Shown here in pieces: positions 1 to 6,047 of a stretch of 6,415 nt of DNA. The notes under the pieces were generated by a model that did not search any database, was not told the origin of the DNA, and worked only from the letters and a program-made list of their open reading frames with translations. Where the stretch lies: contig CALWKP010000131.1 of NCBI GenBank assembly GCA_944381295.1, positions 1 through 6,415 on the forward strand, in the 5' to 3' direction. This stretch comes from an uncultured Clostridia bacterium (GTDB lineage Bacteria > Bacillota > Clostridia > Oscillospirales > Acutalibacteraceae). Position numbers and translations under genes: made by a program. The first letter of the stretch is position 1. Each line of letters begins with the position of its first letter.

Positions 1-363
1 GGCAGAATTGGCATTTTTGACTTTAATCGTTGCGGGGATAACGTTCTCTATTACGATGCTATTATGCAGGCAATTTTTGAGGCAAGGCTCATGGATTACC
101 CAAACGAAATTGCCGGAAAACAGGAAGACATTATCCTATCTGCGTTTTTGAAAGGCTATCATCAGGAAAGACCTTTTACAAATGAACAAAGAGAGGTATT
201 TCCATATTTATACGCCCTTGTTTCCGCTTTTTGGAGCGATGATATTAAATGGGATGAAAATAGCCTTTGCCATGCTGTTGAGGCAGGGGATACCGAGACT
301 GCTCATCAATGGCTGAAAGAAATCTACAGTCGTATATTATCCCGCCCTAAAATGCCTCTATAA
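1..363 (+). CDS. C-terminal part of an APH/choline-kinase-like phosphotransferase (5' end outside window)
   Basis: The reading frame is open from base 1 to a TAA at 361-363, giving 120 visible residues; the true start lies off the left edge, and the ATG at 64 is an internal Met. The visible part begins GIFDFNRCGDN, which matches the metal-binding 'DFG-like' motif (IDF-x-x-x-GD) near the C-terminus of aminoglycoside phosphotransferase/choline kinase folds. It is followed by an all-helical stretch (AIMQAIFEARLMDY, then FLKGYHQERPFT) typical of the C-lobe of that family. Such enzymes move the ATP gamma-phosphate to a small hydroxylated substrate in the cytoplasm. The substrate cannot be read from this fragment, and the N-lobe and catalytic HGD-type loop are not visible, so a resistance role should not be assumed. 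The gene is convergent with guaA, and a hairpin begins 18 nt after its stop. The family call is fairly secure and the subfamily unknown. Confidence 0.72.
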   Translation, partial: GRIGIFDFNRCGDNVLYYDAIMQAIFEARLMDYPNEIAGKQEDIILSAFLKGYHQERPFTNEQREVFPYLYALVSAFWSDDIKWDENSLCHAVEAGDTETAHQWLKEIYSRILSRPKMPL

Positions 364-381
364 ACCGCATGAATACAACAA

Positions 382-418
382 AAGCCCTTAGCTATAGTAT
401 ACCCACAGCTAAGGGCTT
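382..418. terminator. 12-bp hairpin, probable terminator between the phosphotransferase gene and guaA
   Basis: AAGCCCTTAGCT (382-393) pairs perfectly with AGCTAAGGGCTT (407-418) around a 13-nt loop. On the - strand the stem is followed by TTTTGTTGT, a fair U-tract, so it can terminate the guaA transcript about 170 nt past the guaA stop codon. On the + strand the following bases (GTCTATATGG) are not U-rich, so termination of the phosphotransferase transcript there would be weaker. Confidence 0.72.
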
Positions 419-436
419 GTCTATATGGATTCTTTC

Positions 437-510
437 GCCACACAACCGCTCGTCAATCATTCTGTAACCCATAAACCGCTGGATTAAAAGAATAGTGGCT
501 TTTGTGTGGC
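437..510. repeat. 9-bp inverted repeat in the noncoding stretch downstream of guaA
   Basis: GCCACACAA (437-445) is the exact inverse of TTGTGTGGC (502-510), with 56 nt between the arms. The surrounding noncoding stretch (364-587) also carries ATAAACCGC twice, at 360-368 and 471-479. I see no ORF with recognisable protein similarity in either strand here. The arms are too far apart for a simple terminator and may be incidental or a remnant of a mobile element end. Confidence 0.35.
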
Positions 511-587
511 TGTTATCAAAAGGCCTCCTGAAGCGCTGCAAACCCGCATAAATACTGGATTTTTAAGCACATCTCAGCCGAAAGTCA

Positions 588-1898
588 TCATTCCCACTCG
601 ATTGTGGCGATTGGCTTTGGTGACAAGTCGTAACAAACTCGATTGACATTTTTTACTTCTTTTAGAATTCTATCAGTAATCTTTAGCAGAACGGGCCAGT
701 CTAATTGTTCGATAGAAGCCGTCATTGCATCAATTGTATTGACCGCACGGATAATAACCGGATATTCAAAACTTCTTGCATGGTCACGTACTCCCACTGA
801 CTTAAAATCTGGCACGATTGTGAAATACTGCCACACTTTTTTGTCAAGTCCGGATTTCTGGAACTCTTCCCGCAGTATCGCATCCGATTCTCTGACCGCT
901 TCCAGACGATCTCTTGTAATCGCGCCTAAACAACGCACACCAAGTCCAGGTCCTGGGAACGGCTGACGATAAACCATACTGTCCGGCAATCCTAATTCCT
1001 TGCCACAGGCACGTACTTCATCTTTAAAGAGTTGTTTCAACGGCTCGACCAGATCAAACTTCAAATCTTCCGGGAGCCCTCCCACATTGTGATGGGATTT
1101 TACCATTTTTGCTGTCTTTGTACCACTTTCCACAATATCAGGATAAATTGTTCCTTGTGCAAGGAAATCAATTCCCTCTAACTTTCTGGCTTCTTCTTCA
1201 AAAACACGGATAAATTCAGCGCCAATAATTTTCCGTTTCTTTTCTGGATCAGCTACCCCTTCCAATTTTCCAAGGAAGCGTTCGCTGGCATCTACATAAA
1301 TCAAATTAGCACTCATTTGATTCCGGAACACTTCTACAACCTGCTCAGGTTCTCCTTTTCGCAGTAATCCATGGTTTACATGTACACAAGTGAGTTGCTT
1401 TCCAATTGCTTTAATTAACAAAGCAGCAACCACAGAACTGTCTACGCCACCAGATAAAGCCAGTAATACCTTCTTATCTCCAACTTGGTCACGAATCAGT
1501 TCGATTTGATCGGCGATGAAATTCTGCATATTCCAATTTTGCTCAGCATGACAGTTATCCAGAACAAATGGACGAAGAATTTCTGCCATTTTTTCTTCTT
1601 CTGGCAACTTTTCCATCATAGAAATACCCATATTTTTTGCTTTAGGATGATCTATTGCTAAAACAGAATACCCACATTGATAAATTTCCTTAGCAACATC
1701 AATTTCCTGCCCATCCACAACACGGTTCGGTCCCCCGTTCACAATAACGCCTTTTACATTAGGCAACTTCTTTAACGCATCCAGCGTAATATCATGAGGA
1801 TAAATTTCACTGTATACGCCTAAACTACGAATAGCTCTTGCAACAGCTGTATTTTGGGTACTTCCAAGGTCTAAAATGACAATCATATCCTGTTTCAT
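588..1898 (-). CDS. guaA: GMP synthase with a truncated, triad-less glutaminase domain
   Basis: GuaA converts XMP, ATP and an amino donor to GMP in the last step of guanylate synthesis, in the cytoplasm. The protein has 436 residues; usual GuaA is about 510-525. Residues 5-82 match the start of the class I glutaminase domain (LDLGSTQNTAVARAIRSLGV at 9-28, loop NGGP at 54-57). The nucleophile elbow, normally GxCYG, reads AIDHPKA, putting Asp83 where Cys should be, and the segment carrying the His and Glu (QFHPE) is absent. About 90 residues are missing, and the frame rejoins at LRPFVLDNC (108-116). The ATP-pyrophosphatase part looks intact: P-loop SGGVDSS 149-155, AQGTIYPD 247-254, KSHHNVGG 267-274. 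The C-terminal XMP-binding/dimerisation part has PFPGPGLGVR 313-322 and ends KPIATIEWE. The ATG at 1898 is preferred because GGAAAGGAAG lies 8 nt upstream and because the in-frame extension to 1994 would run across the promoter. The expected amino donor is free ammonia or a separate glutaminase; this is inference. Confidence 0.95.
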   Translation of the reverse strand: MKQDMIVILDLGSTQNTAVARAIRSLGVYSEIYPHDITLDALKKLPNVKGVIVNGGPNRVVDGQEIDVAKEIYQCGYSVLAIDHPKAKNMGISMMEKLPEEEKMAEILRPFVLDNCHAEQNWNMQNFIADQIELIRDQVGDKKVLLALSGGVDSSVVAALLIKAIGKQLTCVHVNHGLLRKGEPEQVVEVFRNQMSANLIYVDASERFLGKLEGVADPEKKRKIIGAEFIRVFEEEARKLEGIDFLAQGTIYPDIVESGTKTAKMVKSHHNVGGLPEDLKFDLVEPLKQLFKDEVRACGKELGLPDSMVYRQPFPGPGLGVRCLGAITRDRLEAVRESDAILREEFQKSGLDKKVWQYFTIVPDFKSVGVRDHARSFEYPVIIRAVNTIDAMTASIEQLDWPVLLKITDRILKEVKNVNRVCYDLSPKPIATIEWE

Positions 1899-1906
1899 TC
1901 CAATAT

Positions 1907-1914
1907 CTTCCTTT
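1907..1914 (-). promoter_or_regulatory. Ribosome binding site that fixes the guaA start
   Basis: On the - strand AAAGGAAG sits 8 nt before the ATG at 1898. This supports MKQDM as the N-terminus over the longer in-frame start at 1994, which lacks family similarity in its first 32 residues. Confidence 0.75.
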
Positions 1915-1935
1915 CCGAACGATAAGTTTGATTTT

Positions 1936-1964
1936 ATTATATCTGTTTCCCAAGAAAACCTCAA
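1936..1964 (-). promoter_or_regulatory. Sigma-A type promoter of guaA
   Basis: Read on the - strand: -35 TTGAGG (1959-1964), exactly 17-nt spacer, -10 TATAAT (1936-1941, perfect consensus). Transcription should begin near 1930, giving a leader of only about 30 nt before the start codon. That is too short for a purine riboswitch, so any guanine control would have to act at initiation or elsewhere. Confidence 0.8.
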
Positions 1965-1965
1965 T

Positions 1966-2061
1966 ATTTTTCTGTAAAAATCGTTTTTCGCCACATTTTT
2001 CTGTATTAATTCATTTAAGGAAACGTAAAGAATAAATTAGTTGATTTCCACCACATTTTTC
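1966..2061. repeat. Short direct repeats in the guaA-pyk divergent region
   Basis: CCACATTTTTC occurs at 1991-2001 and 2051-2061, 60 nt apart; the 20-nt windows starting at these positions agree at 15 of 20 bases. A second word, ATTTTTCTGTA, occurs at 1966-1976 and 1995-2005, 29 nt apart. The rightmost copy abuts the pyk -10 box. They could be binding sites of a shared regulator, a small tandem duplication, or chance in AT-rich DNA; the sequence alone does not decide. Confidence 0.35.
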
Positions 2062-2069
2062 CTTATAAT
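2041..2069 (+). promoter_or_regulatory. Sigma-A type promoter of pyk
   Basis: -35 TTGATT (2041-2046), 17-nt spacer, -10 TATAAT (2064-2069). The predicted start is near 2076, leaving a leader of about 40 nt. The pyk ribosome binding site is the G-run GGGGGA at 2103-2108, 6 nt before the ATG. The promoter lies back to back with that of guaA, with about 76 nt between the two -35 boxes. Confidence 0.8.
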
Positions 2070-2114
2070 GTATTTTGGTATAGTTTTTAGATTATCACGG
2101 ACGGGGGACACACT

Positions 2115-3875
2115 ATGAGAAAAACAAAAATTATTTGCACGTTAGGACCAGCAACCGATAACGAGGAAACTTTGCGAAGCCTCATGCTTGCCGGTATGGA
2201 TGTTGCCAGATTGAATTTTTCCCATCAGACACAGGAAGAACAAAAAGTTCGTGCTGATATGGTAAAACGTCTGCGCGAAGAATTGGATCTTCCTGTCGCT
2301 CTGTTATTAGATACTAAAGGGCCTGAAATTCGAGTAACAAATTTCAGTACTCCAAAAGTTACTTTAAAACAAGGAAATCCTTTTACTCTGACAACTCGCG
2401 ATATTGTAGGGAACGATACAATTGCAGGAGTAACTTTCTCTAATCTTGCACAGGAAGTATATCCAGGCGTTAAGATTTTGATTGACGATGGATTGATTGA
2501 ATTACGGGTAGACTCCTGTTCTGATACGGACGTACACTGCACAGTGATTAATGGTGGTACAATCTCTTCTTATAAGGGGATTAATATTCCTGATGTAGAT
2601 TTGTCTCTCCCGTTCATCAGCGAACAAGATCAAAAAGATATTGAATTTGCGGTAAGAGAGGATTTTGATTTTATTGCAGCATCTTTTACACGAAATGCAC
2701 AGGATATTATCACTATGCGTACAGAACTGGAACGCTTAGATTGTCATAAAATTCGATTGATTGCTAAAATAGAAAATTCCAGCGGTGTTGATAACATTGA
2801 TGAGATTATTCGTTTTTCTGATGGAATCATGGTAGCCCGCGGAGATTTAGGTGTAGAAATTCCGATTGAAGAGGTTCCAATTATCCAGAAAAAGCTAATT
2901 AAAAAAGCATATACCGCAGGAAAACAGGTAATTACCGCAACACAGATGCTGGATTCCATGATTAAGAACCCACGTCCAACCCGTGCGGAATCCACTGACG
3001 TTGCAAATGCGATCTATGATGGTACCAGCGCAATTATGCTTTCCGGGGAGACAGCTGCAGGCCAGTATCCGTTGGAGGCATTGAAAACAATGGCTACCAT
3101 TGCTGAACGAGCCGAACGTGATATCAACTATAAACAGAGATTTTCCAACAGGGATTTTGAAGGCGCTCCTAATGTTACAGCGGCGATTTCCCATGCAACC
3201 TGTACGACAGCACATGATCTGGGCGCCGTCGCAATTATGACCGTTTCCAAATCTGGACAGACTGCCCGTACTATTTCCAAATATCGTCCCGGCTGTCCTA
3301 TTATTTGCGGCACTACCGATCTCACGGTTCGTCGGCAAATGAATCTTTCCTGGGGAGTTATCCCGATCATGGTGGAAGAAAAAGACAATACTGATGAATT
3401 ATTCGATCATGTTGTCGATGTAGCTCGTGGACGTGGACTCGTTAAAAACGGAGATCTAGTTGTCATTACTGCCGGCGTCCCCTTAGGTATTTCTGGTACA
3501 ACAAACTTGTTAAAAGTCCAGCTCGTTGGTGATATTTTGGTCTCCGGAGTGGGAGTGAATAAGGGGATTACCTGCGGAAATTTGTGTGTATGCACAGATC
3601 ATGAACAGGCAAAAAATGAATTTAAAGAAGGCGATATTCTGGTATTGCCGTTTACTGATAACAATATTCTTACCCTCATGAAATCCGCATCAGGAATTAT
3701 TACGGAAGCTGATGGAATGAATTCTCATGCGGCTATTGTAGGATTAGCTTTGGATAAGCCTGTAATTGTTGGTGCAAAAAATGCTACTCAACTATTAAAG
3801 AGTGGGACGACTGTCACATTAGATGCTTCGCGGGGGATTGTGTACTGTGGAGTAGAAAAAACTTTGAGGGCATAA
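2115..3875 (+). CDS. pyk: Pyruvate kinase with C-terminal PEP-utilizer domain
   Basis: Pyruvate kinase transfers phosphate from PEP to ADP, giving pyruvate and ATP in the last step of glycolysis; it is cytoplasmic and normally tetrameric. The 586-residue length matches the long Bacillus/Clostridium form. Visible motifs are KTKIICTLGPA at the N-terminus, ARLNFSH (31-37, with Arg32 and Asn34), DTKGPEIR (66-73), the family signature LIAKIEN with catalytic Lys218 and metal ligand Glu220, ARGDLGVE with metal ligand Asp244, and ATQMLDSM with Thr276. Residues about 500-580 form the extra domain related to the phosphohistidine domain of PEP synthase/PPDK (EGDILVLPFTDN; ADGMNSHAAIVG with His538). Glu71 in DTKGPE is the residue type associated with potassium-dependent pyruvate kinases, so K+ dependence is expected (inferred). 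The gene has its own promoter, is divergent from guaA, and ends at a strong hairpin, so it is probably monocistronic. The ATG start directly precedes conserved family sequence. Identification is secure. Confidence 0.98.
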   Translation: MRKTKIICTLGPATDNEETLRSLMLAGMDVARLNFSHQTQEEQKVRADMVKRLREELDLPVALLLDTKGPEIRVTNFSTPKVTLKQGNPFTLTTRDIVGNDTIAGVTFSNLAQEVYPGVKILIDDGLIELRVDSCSDTDVHCTVINGGTISSYKGINIPDVDLSLPFISEQDQKDIEFAVREDFDFIAASFTRNAQDIITMRTELERLDCHKIRLIAKIENSSGVDNIDEIIRFSDGIMVARGDLGVEIPIEEVPIIQKKLIKKAYTAGKQVITATQMLDSMIKNPRPTRAESTDVANAIYDGTSAIMLSGETAAGQYPLEALKTMATIAERAERDINYKQRFSNRDFEGAPNVTAAISHATCTTAHDLGAVAIMTVSKSGQTARTISKYRPGCPIICGTTDLTVRRQMNLSWGVIPIMVEEKDNTDELFDHVVDVARGRGLVKNGDLVVITAGVPLGISGTTNLLKVQLVGDILVSGVGVNKGITCGNLCVCTDHEQAKNEFKEGDILVLPFTDNNILTLMKSASGIITEADGMNSHAAIVGLALDKPVIVGAKNATQLLKSGTTVTLDASRGIVYCGVEKTLRA

Positions 3876-3904
3876 AACCGAAGTTTTCTAAAAATCATTT
3901 CTAA

Positions 3905-3946
3905 AAAAGCACCTGATTCTGTTTTTAAAACGAATCAGGTGCTTTT
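3905..3946. terminator. Bidirectional rho-independent terminator between pyk and the M18 aminopeptidase gene
   Basis: AAAAGCACCTGATTC (3905-3919) pairs perfectly with GAATCAGGTGCTTTT (3932-3946): a 15-bp stem with a 12-nt loop. The + strand continues TTTTCTGT, and the - strand reads TTTTTT past the stem, so both convergent transcripts can end here. It begins 29 nt after the pyk stop and lies 27 nt beyond the aminopeptidase stop. Confidence 0.93.
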
Positions 3947-3973
3947 CTGTGAGAGTATTTATATGATTCCGAA

Positions 3974-5392
3974 TTATTTTGCTTCGAAAAATGCCTTGAT
4001 GCCTTTATAAGTCATATATACGTCCAGCTTGGAGATAACTTCCATCGGGGAATGCATGGACAACACTGGAACTCCTACATCAACAACATCTACATTCAGA
4101 TTCGCAATATACATTGCTACTGTTCCACCGCCGCCAGCGTCTACTTTCCCAAGTTCTCCGGTCTGCCACAAAACATCGTTTTTGCAGAACAGATTTCTGA
4201 CTTCCGCCATAAATTCTGCCGAAGCCTCTGAAGTTCCGGATTTTCCCCTGGAACCAGTATACTTCATGACAGATACACCATTATTTAAATAGCAGGAATT
4301 ATTTGCCTCGTAAACACTGGAATAAGTTGGATCAAATGCAGCGCCAACATCGGCAGACAGGCATTTCGATTTTGTCAAGACATCACGGACATTCAGTCCT
4401 TCCATATCAGCAAGGTCTTCTATAAAATACTTCATAAAAGAAGAGTTCAATCCAGTATTTCCATCACTGCCAACCTCTTCTTTATCTGCCAAAACCGCCA
4501 TTACTGTATGAGTGGGTGCTTTACAATTCAAAGCAGCCTCTAAGGAAGGATATGCGCAGACCCTGTCGTCGTGACCATAGGCGCCGATCATACTACGATC
4601 AAATCCCAAATCACGTGCTTTAAATGCCGGTACAAATTCAATTTCACTGGATACCAAATCTTCTTCTGTAATGCCATATTTTTCGTTAAGAATTTTCATG
4701 ACATTCAACTTGAACAATTTTTCGCCTGCTCCATCCTCGGTACGTACAGGACGGCTTCCGATCAATACATTCAAGTTCTCCCCTTCAATTGCTTTGGCCA
4801 GAGTTTTGGTCATCTGTTCCGTACCTAAATGGGGCAGCAGGTCGGTAACGCAAAATTGCGGTTCTCCTTCTTCTTCCCCGATTCTTACATCAATATAGCT
4901 GCCATCCTTGCGGACAATCCGTCCATGCATTGCCAAAGGAAGCGCTGTCCACTGATATTTTTTGATTCCTCCATAATAATGCGTCTTAAACAGTGCCAAA
5001 TCATTTGCTTCATATAACGGATATGGCTTCAAATCAAGCCTTGGTGAGTCAATATGGGCTGCTGCGATGCGTACCCCATCTTTACAGCCCTCTTTTCCGA
5101 TCACAGCAAGAATCAGGGATTTGCCACGGTTGTTATAATAAACTTTATCACCAGCTTTATATTTTGCGGTGCTGTCAAACGGTACAAACCCATTTTTTTC
5201 TGCCAATCTTACCGTATATGCAACACATTCCCGTTCTGTTTTGGATTCATCTAAAAACTTTTTGTAATCCTCGCAAAAGTCATCTGCTTTCTTAATCTTT
5301 TCATCTGTCACATCAAAAAAACCATTTTTCCGGGAAATCAATAATTCCCTGGCCAATGATTCAATTCCATTTTTTTCTGCTTTTTTAGACAT
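3974..5392 (-). CDS. apeA: M18-family zinc aminopeptidase (apeA-like)
   Basis: This is a cytoplasmic binuclear-zinc exopeptidase that removes N-terminal residues from peptides; characterised M18 enzymes favour Asp/Glu, but the preference of this clade is not readable from sequence. The 472 residues fit the family (about 430-480). Motifs in order: AAHIDSPRLDLKP (111-123, metal His113 and Asp115), GHDDR (273-277, bridging Asp), DKEEVGS (303-309, catalytic and metal glutamates 305/306), SADVG (346-350, Asp348), Gly-rich DAGGGGTVA (418-426), and LSMHSPMEV (444-452, metal His447). All expected metal and catalytic positions are present. The MHSPME...SKLDVYMTYK ending resembles the clostridial 'M18 aminopeptidase 1' group rather than the MHS-x-RE ending of the other group, so the symbol is by resemblance. 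The in-frame extension to 5563 overlaps the upstream gene and is unlike the family. No strong promoter is visible in the 73-nt gap upstream, so it is probably transcribed with the coaE cluster. No signal peptide is seen. Confidence 0.93.
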   Translation of the reverse strand: MSKKAEKNGIESLARELLISRKNGFFDVTDEKIKKADDFCEDYKKFLDESKTERECVAYTVRLAEKNGFVPFDSTAKYKAGDKVYYNNRGKSLILAVIGKEGCKDGVRIAAAHIDSPRLDLKPYPLYEANDLALFKTHYYGGIKKYQWTALPLAMHGRIVRKDGSYIDVRIGEEEGEPQFCVTDLLPHLGTEQMTKTLAKAIEGENLNVLIGSRPVRTEDGAGEKLFKLNVMKILNEKYGITEEDLVSSEIEFVPAFKARDLGFDRSMIGAYGHDDRVCAYPSLEAALNCKAPTHTVMAVLADKEEVGSDGNTGLNSSFMKYFIEDLADMEGLNVRDVLTKSKCLSADVGAAFDPTYSSVYEANNSCYLNNGVSVMKYTGSRGKSGTSEASAEFMAEVRNLFCKNDVLWQTGELGKVDAGGGGTVAMYIANLNVDVVDVGVPVLSMHSPMEVISKLDVYMTYKGIKAFFEAK

Positions 5393-5401
5393 AACCATTT
5401 T

Positions 5402-5407
5402 CCTCCT
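5402..5407 (-). promoter_or_regulatory. Ribosome binding site that decides the M18 aminopeptidase start
   Basis: The - strand reads TAGGAGGAAAATGGTTATG. The consensus AGGAGG is 9 nt from the ATG at 5392 but only 3 nt from the ATG at 5398, so the start MSKKAEK at 5392 is preferred over MVMSKK. Confidence 0.8.
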
Positions 5408-5465
5408 ATAAGATTTATATATTTCGATAGCAGAGTTCCCCCCACTATTTCTGACAAATACTTCG

Positions 5466-6047
5466 TTAAGAATACAATTTCTTGTAAATTTCAAGATTAT
5501 TGAAAACTCTCTCCACATATTGTTCTGTTTCCGGATAAGGAATTTCCAATAGCGTTTCTCCATCTGGAGAAATCTGCGGATCGCTTAGCCATCCGGACAC
5601 AGTACCAATTCCTGCATTGTAAGCGCTTAAGGCCGTTGCTTCACAAGGGTACATCGATAACAACATCGATAACAGTTTACAACCATACCGGATATTTATT
5701 TCAGGGTCTTCCATATCTTTTTCTGTATATTCACGATCCTCCTGTAATTTTGTGTGAATCCATTCAAATGTCTGGGGCGTAAGTTGCATAAGCCCCACTG
5801 CGCCAGCATGAGAATGTGCTGACGGATCAAAATTGCTTTCCGCTTTAATAATAGAGTACACTAACATTTCATCCAATCCGTAACGCTCTGATTCTTCCTT
5901 TACAATATCGCTGTATTTGATTGGATAAGCCTGCCGCAAAAAAAATTGATATCCCTGCGTCAGACAGAAAAAACCTATACACAATACGATTGCAATCCAC
6001 AGGAGATGTTTCCAAACAGGTTTTTTCTTTTGTCTTGCCTCGATCAT
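5466..6047 (-). CDS. Small membrane-anchored lytic transglycosylase (SLT domain)
   Basis: Soluble-lytic-transglycosylase-like proteins cleave the MurNAc-GlcNAc bond of peptidoglycan without water, forming 1,6-anhydro-MurNAc ends. This 193-residue protein has a positively charged N-terminus (RQKKK), one hydrophobic segment at about 14-30 (LLWIAIVLCIGFFCL) serving as an uncleaved anchor or signal, then an SLT domain at about 44-192 facing outside. Motifs: IIKAES with catalytic Glu70, AGAVGLMQLTP (81-91), INIRYGCKLL (118-126), ALSAYNAG (139-146) and TEQYVERV (174-181). These are the standard SLT family 1 signatures, and the domain is complete. AAAGGAG lies 5 nt upstream of the ATG. The start ATG overlaps the coaE stop (ATGA), implying translational coupling. 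No extra binding domain such as LysM is present, so it is a minimal enzyme. A substrate other than peptidoglycan is unlikely. Confidence 0.93.
   Translation of the reverse strand: MIEARQKKKPVWKHLLWIAIVLCIGFFCLTQGYQFFLRQAYPIKYSDIVKEESERYGLDEMLVYSIIKAESNFDPSAHSHAGAVGLMQLTPQTFEWIHTKLQEDREYTEKDMEDPEINIRYGCKLLSMLLSMYPCEATALSAYNAGIGTVSGWLSDPQISPDGETLLEIPYPETEQYVERVFNNLEIYKKLYS

Noticed and set aside
364..587. A small gene or an insertion-sequence remnant between the phosphotransferase gene and guaA.
   Set aside because: Short open stretches exist in several frames (about 20-45 codons), but none has a good ribosome binding site with a start or a recognisable motif, and no transposase-like residues were seen.
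1899..1935. A guanine or other purine riboswitch upstream of guaA.
   Set aside because: The predicted leader is only about 30 nt, too short for an aptamer, and no aptamer-like conserved loops are seen.
1899..1994. A 32-residue in-frame N-terminal extension of GuaA starting at 1994.
   Set aside because: It runs through the TTGAGG-17-TATAAT promoter and the ribosome binding site, and its residues do not resemble the family; the start at 1898 has a well-placed ribosome binding site.
2895..3338. Long open frame antisense to pyk (and others antisense to guaA and the M18 gene).
   Set aside because: These lie wholly opposite conserved enzyme-coding sequence, have no recognisable domains, and their composition is explained by the codon use of the sense genes.
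5393..5465. A dedicated promoter for the aminopeptidase gene using TTGTCA and TATATAAAT.
   Set aside because: The spacing between the elements is far from 17 nt (more than 20 nt with any choice of -10), so it was not scored as a promoter.
5393..5563. A longer start for the M18 aminopeptidase at 5563.
   Set aside because: It would overlap the transglycosylase gene by about 98 nt in another frame, has no family similarity, and the AGGAGG at 5402-5407 points to 5392.
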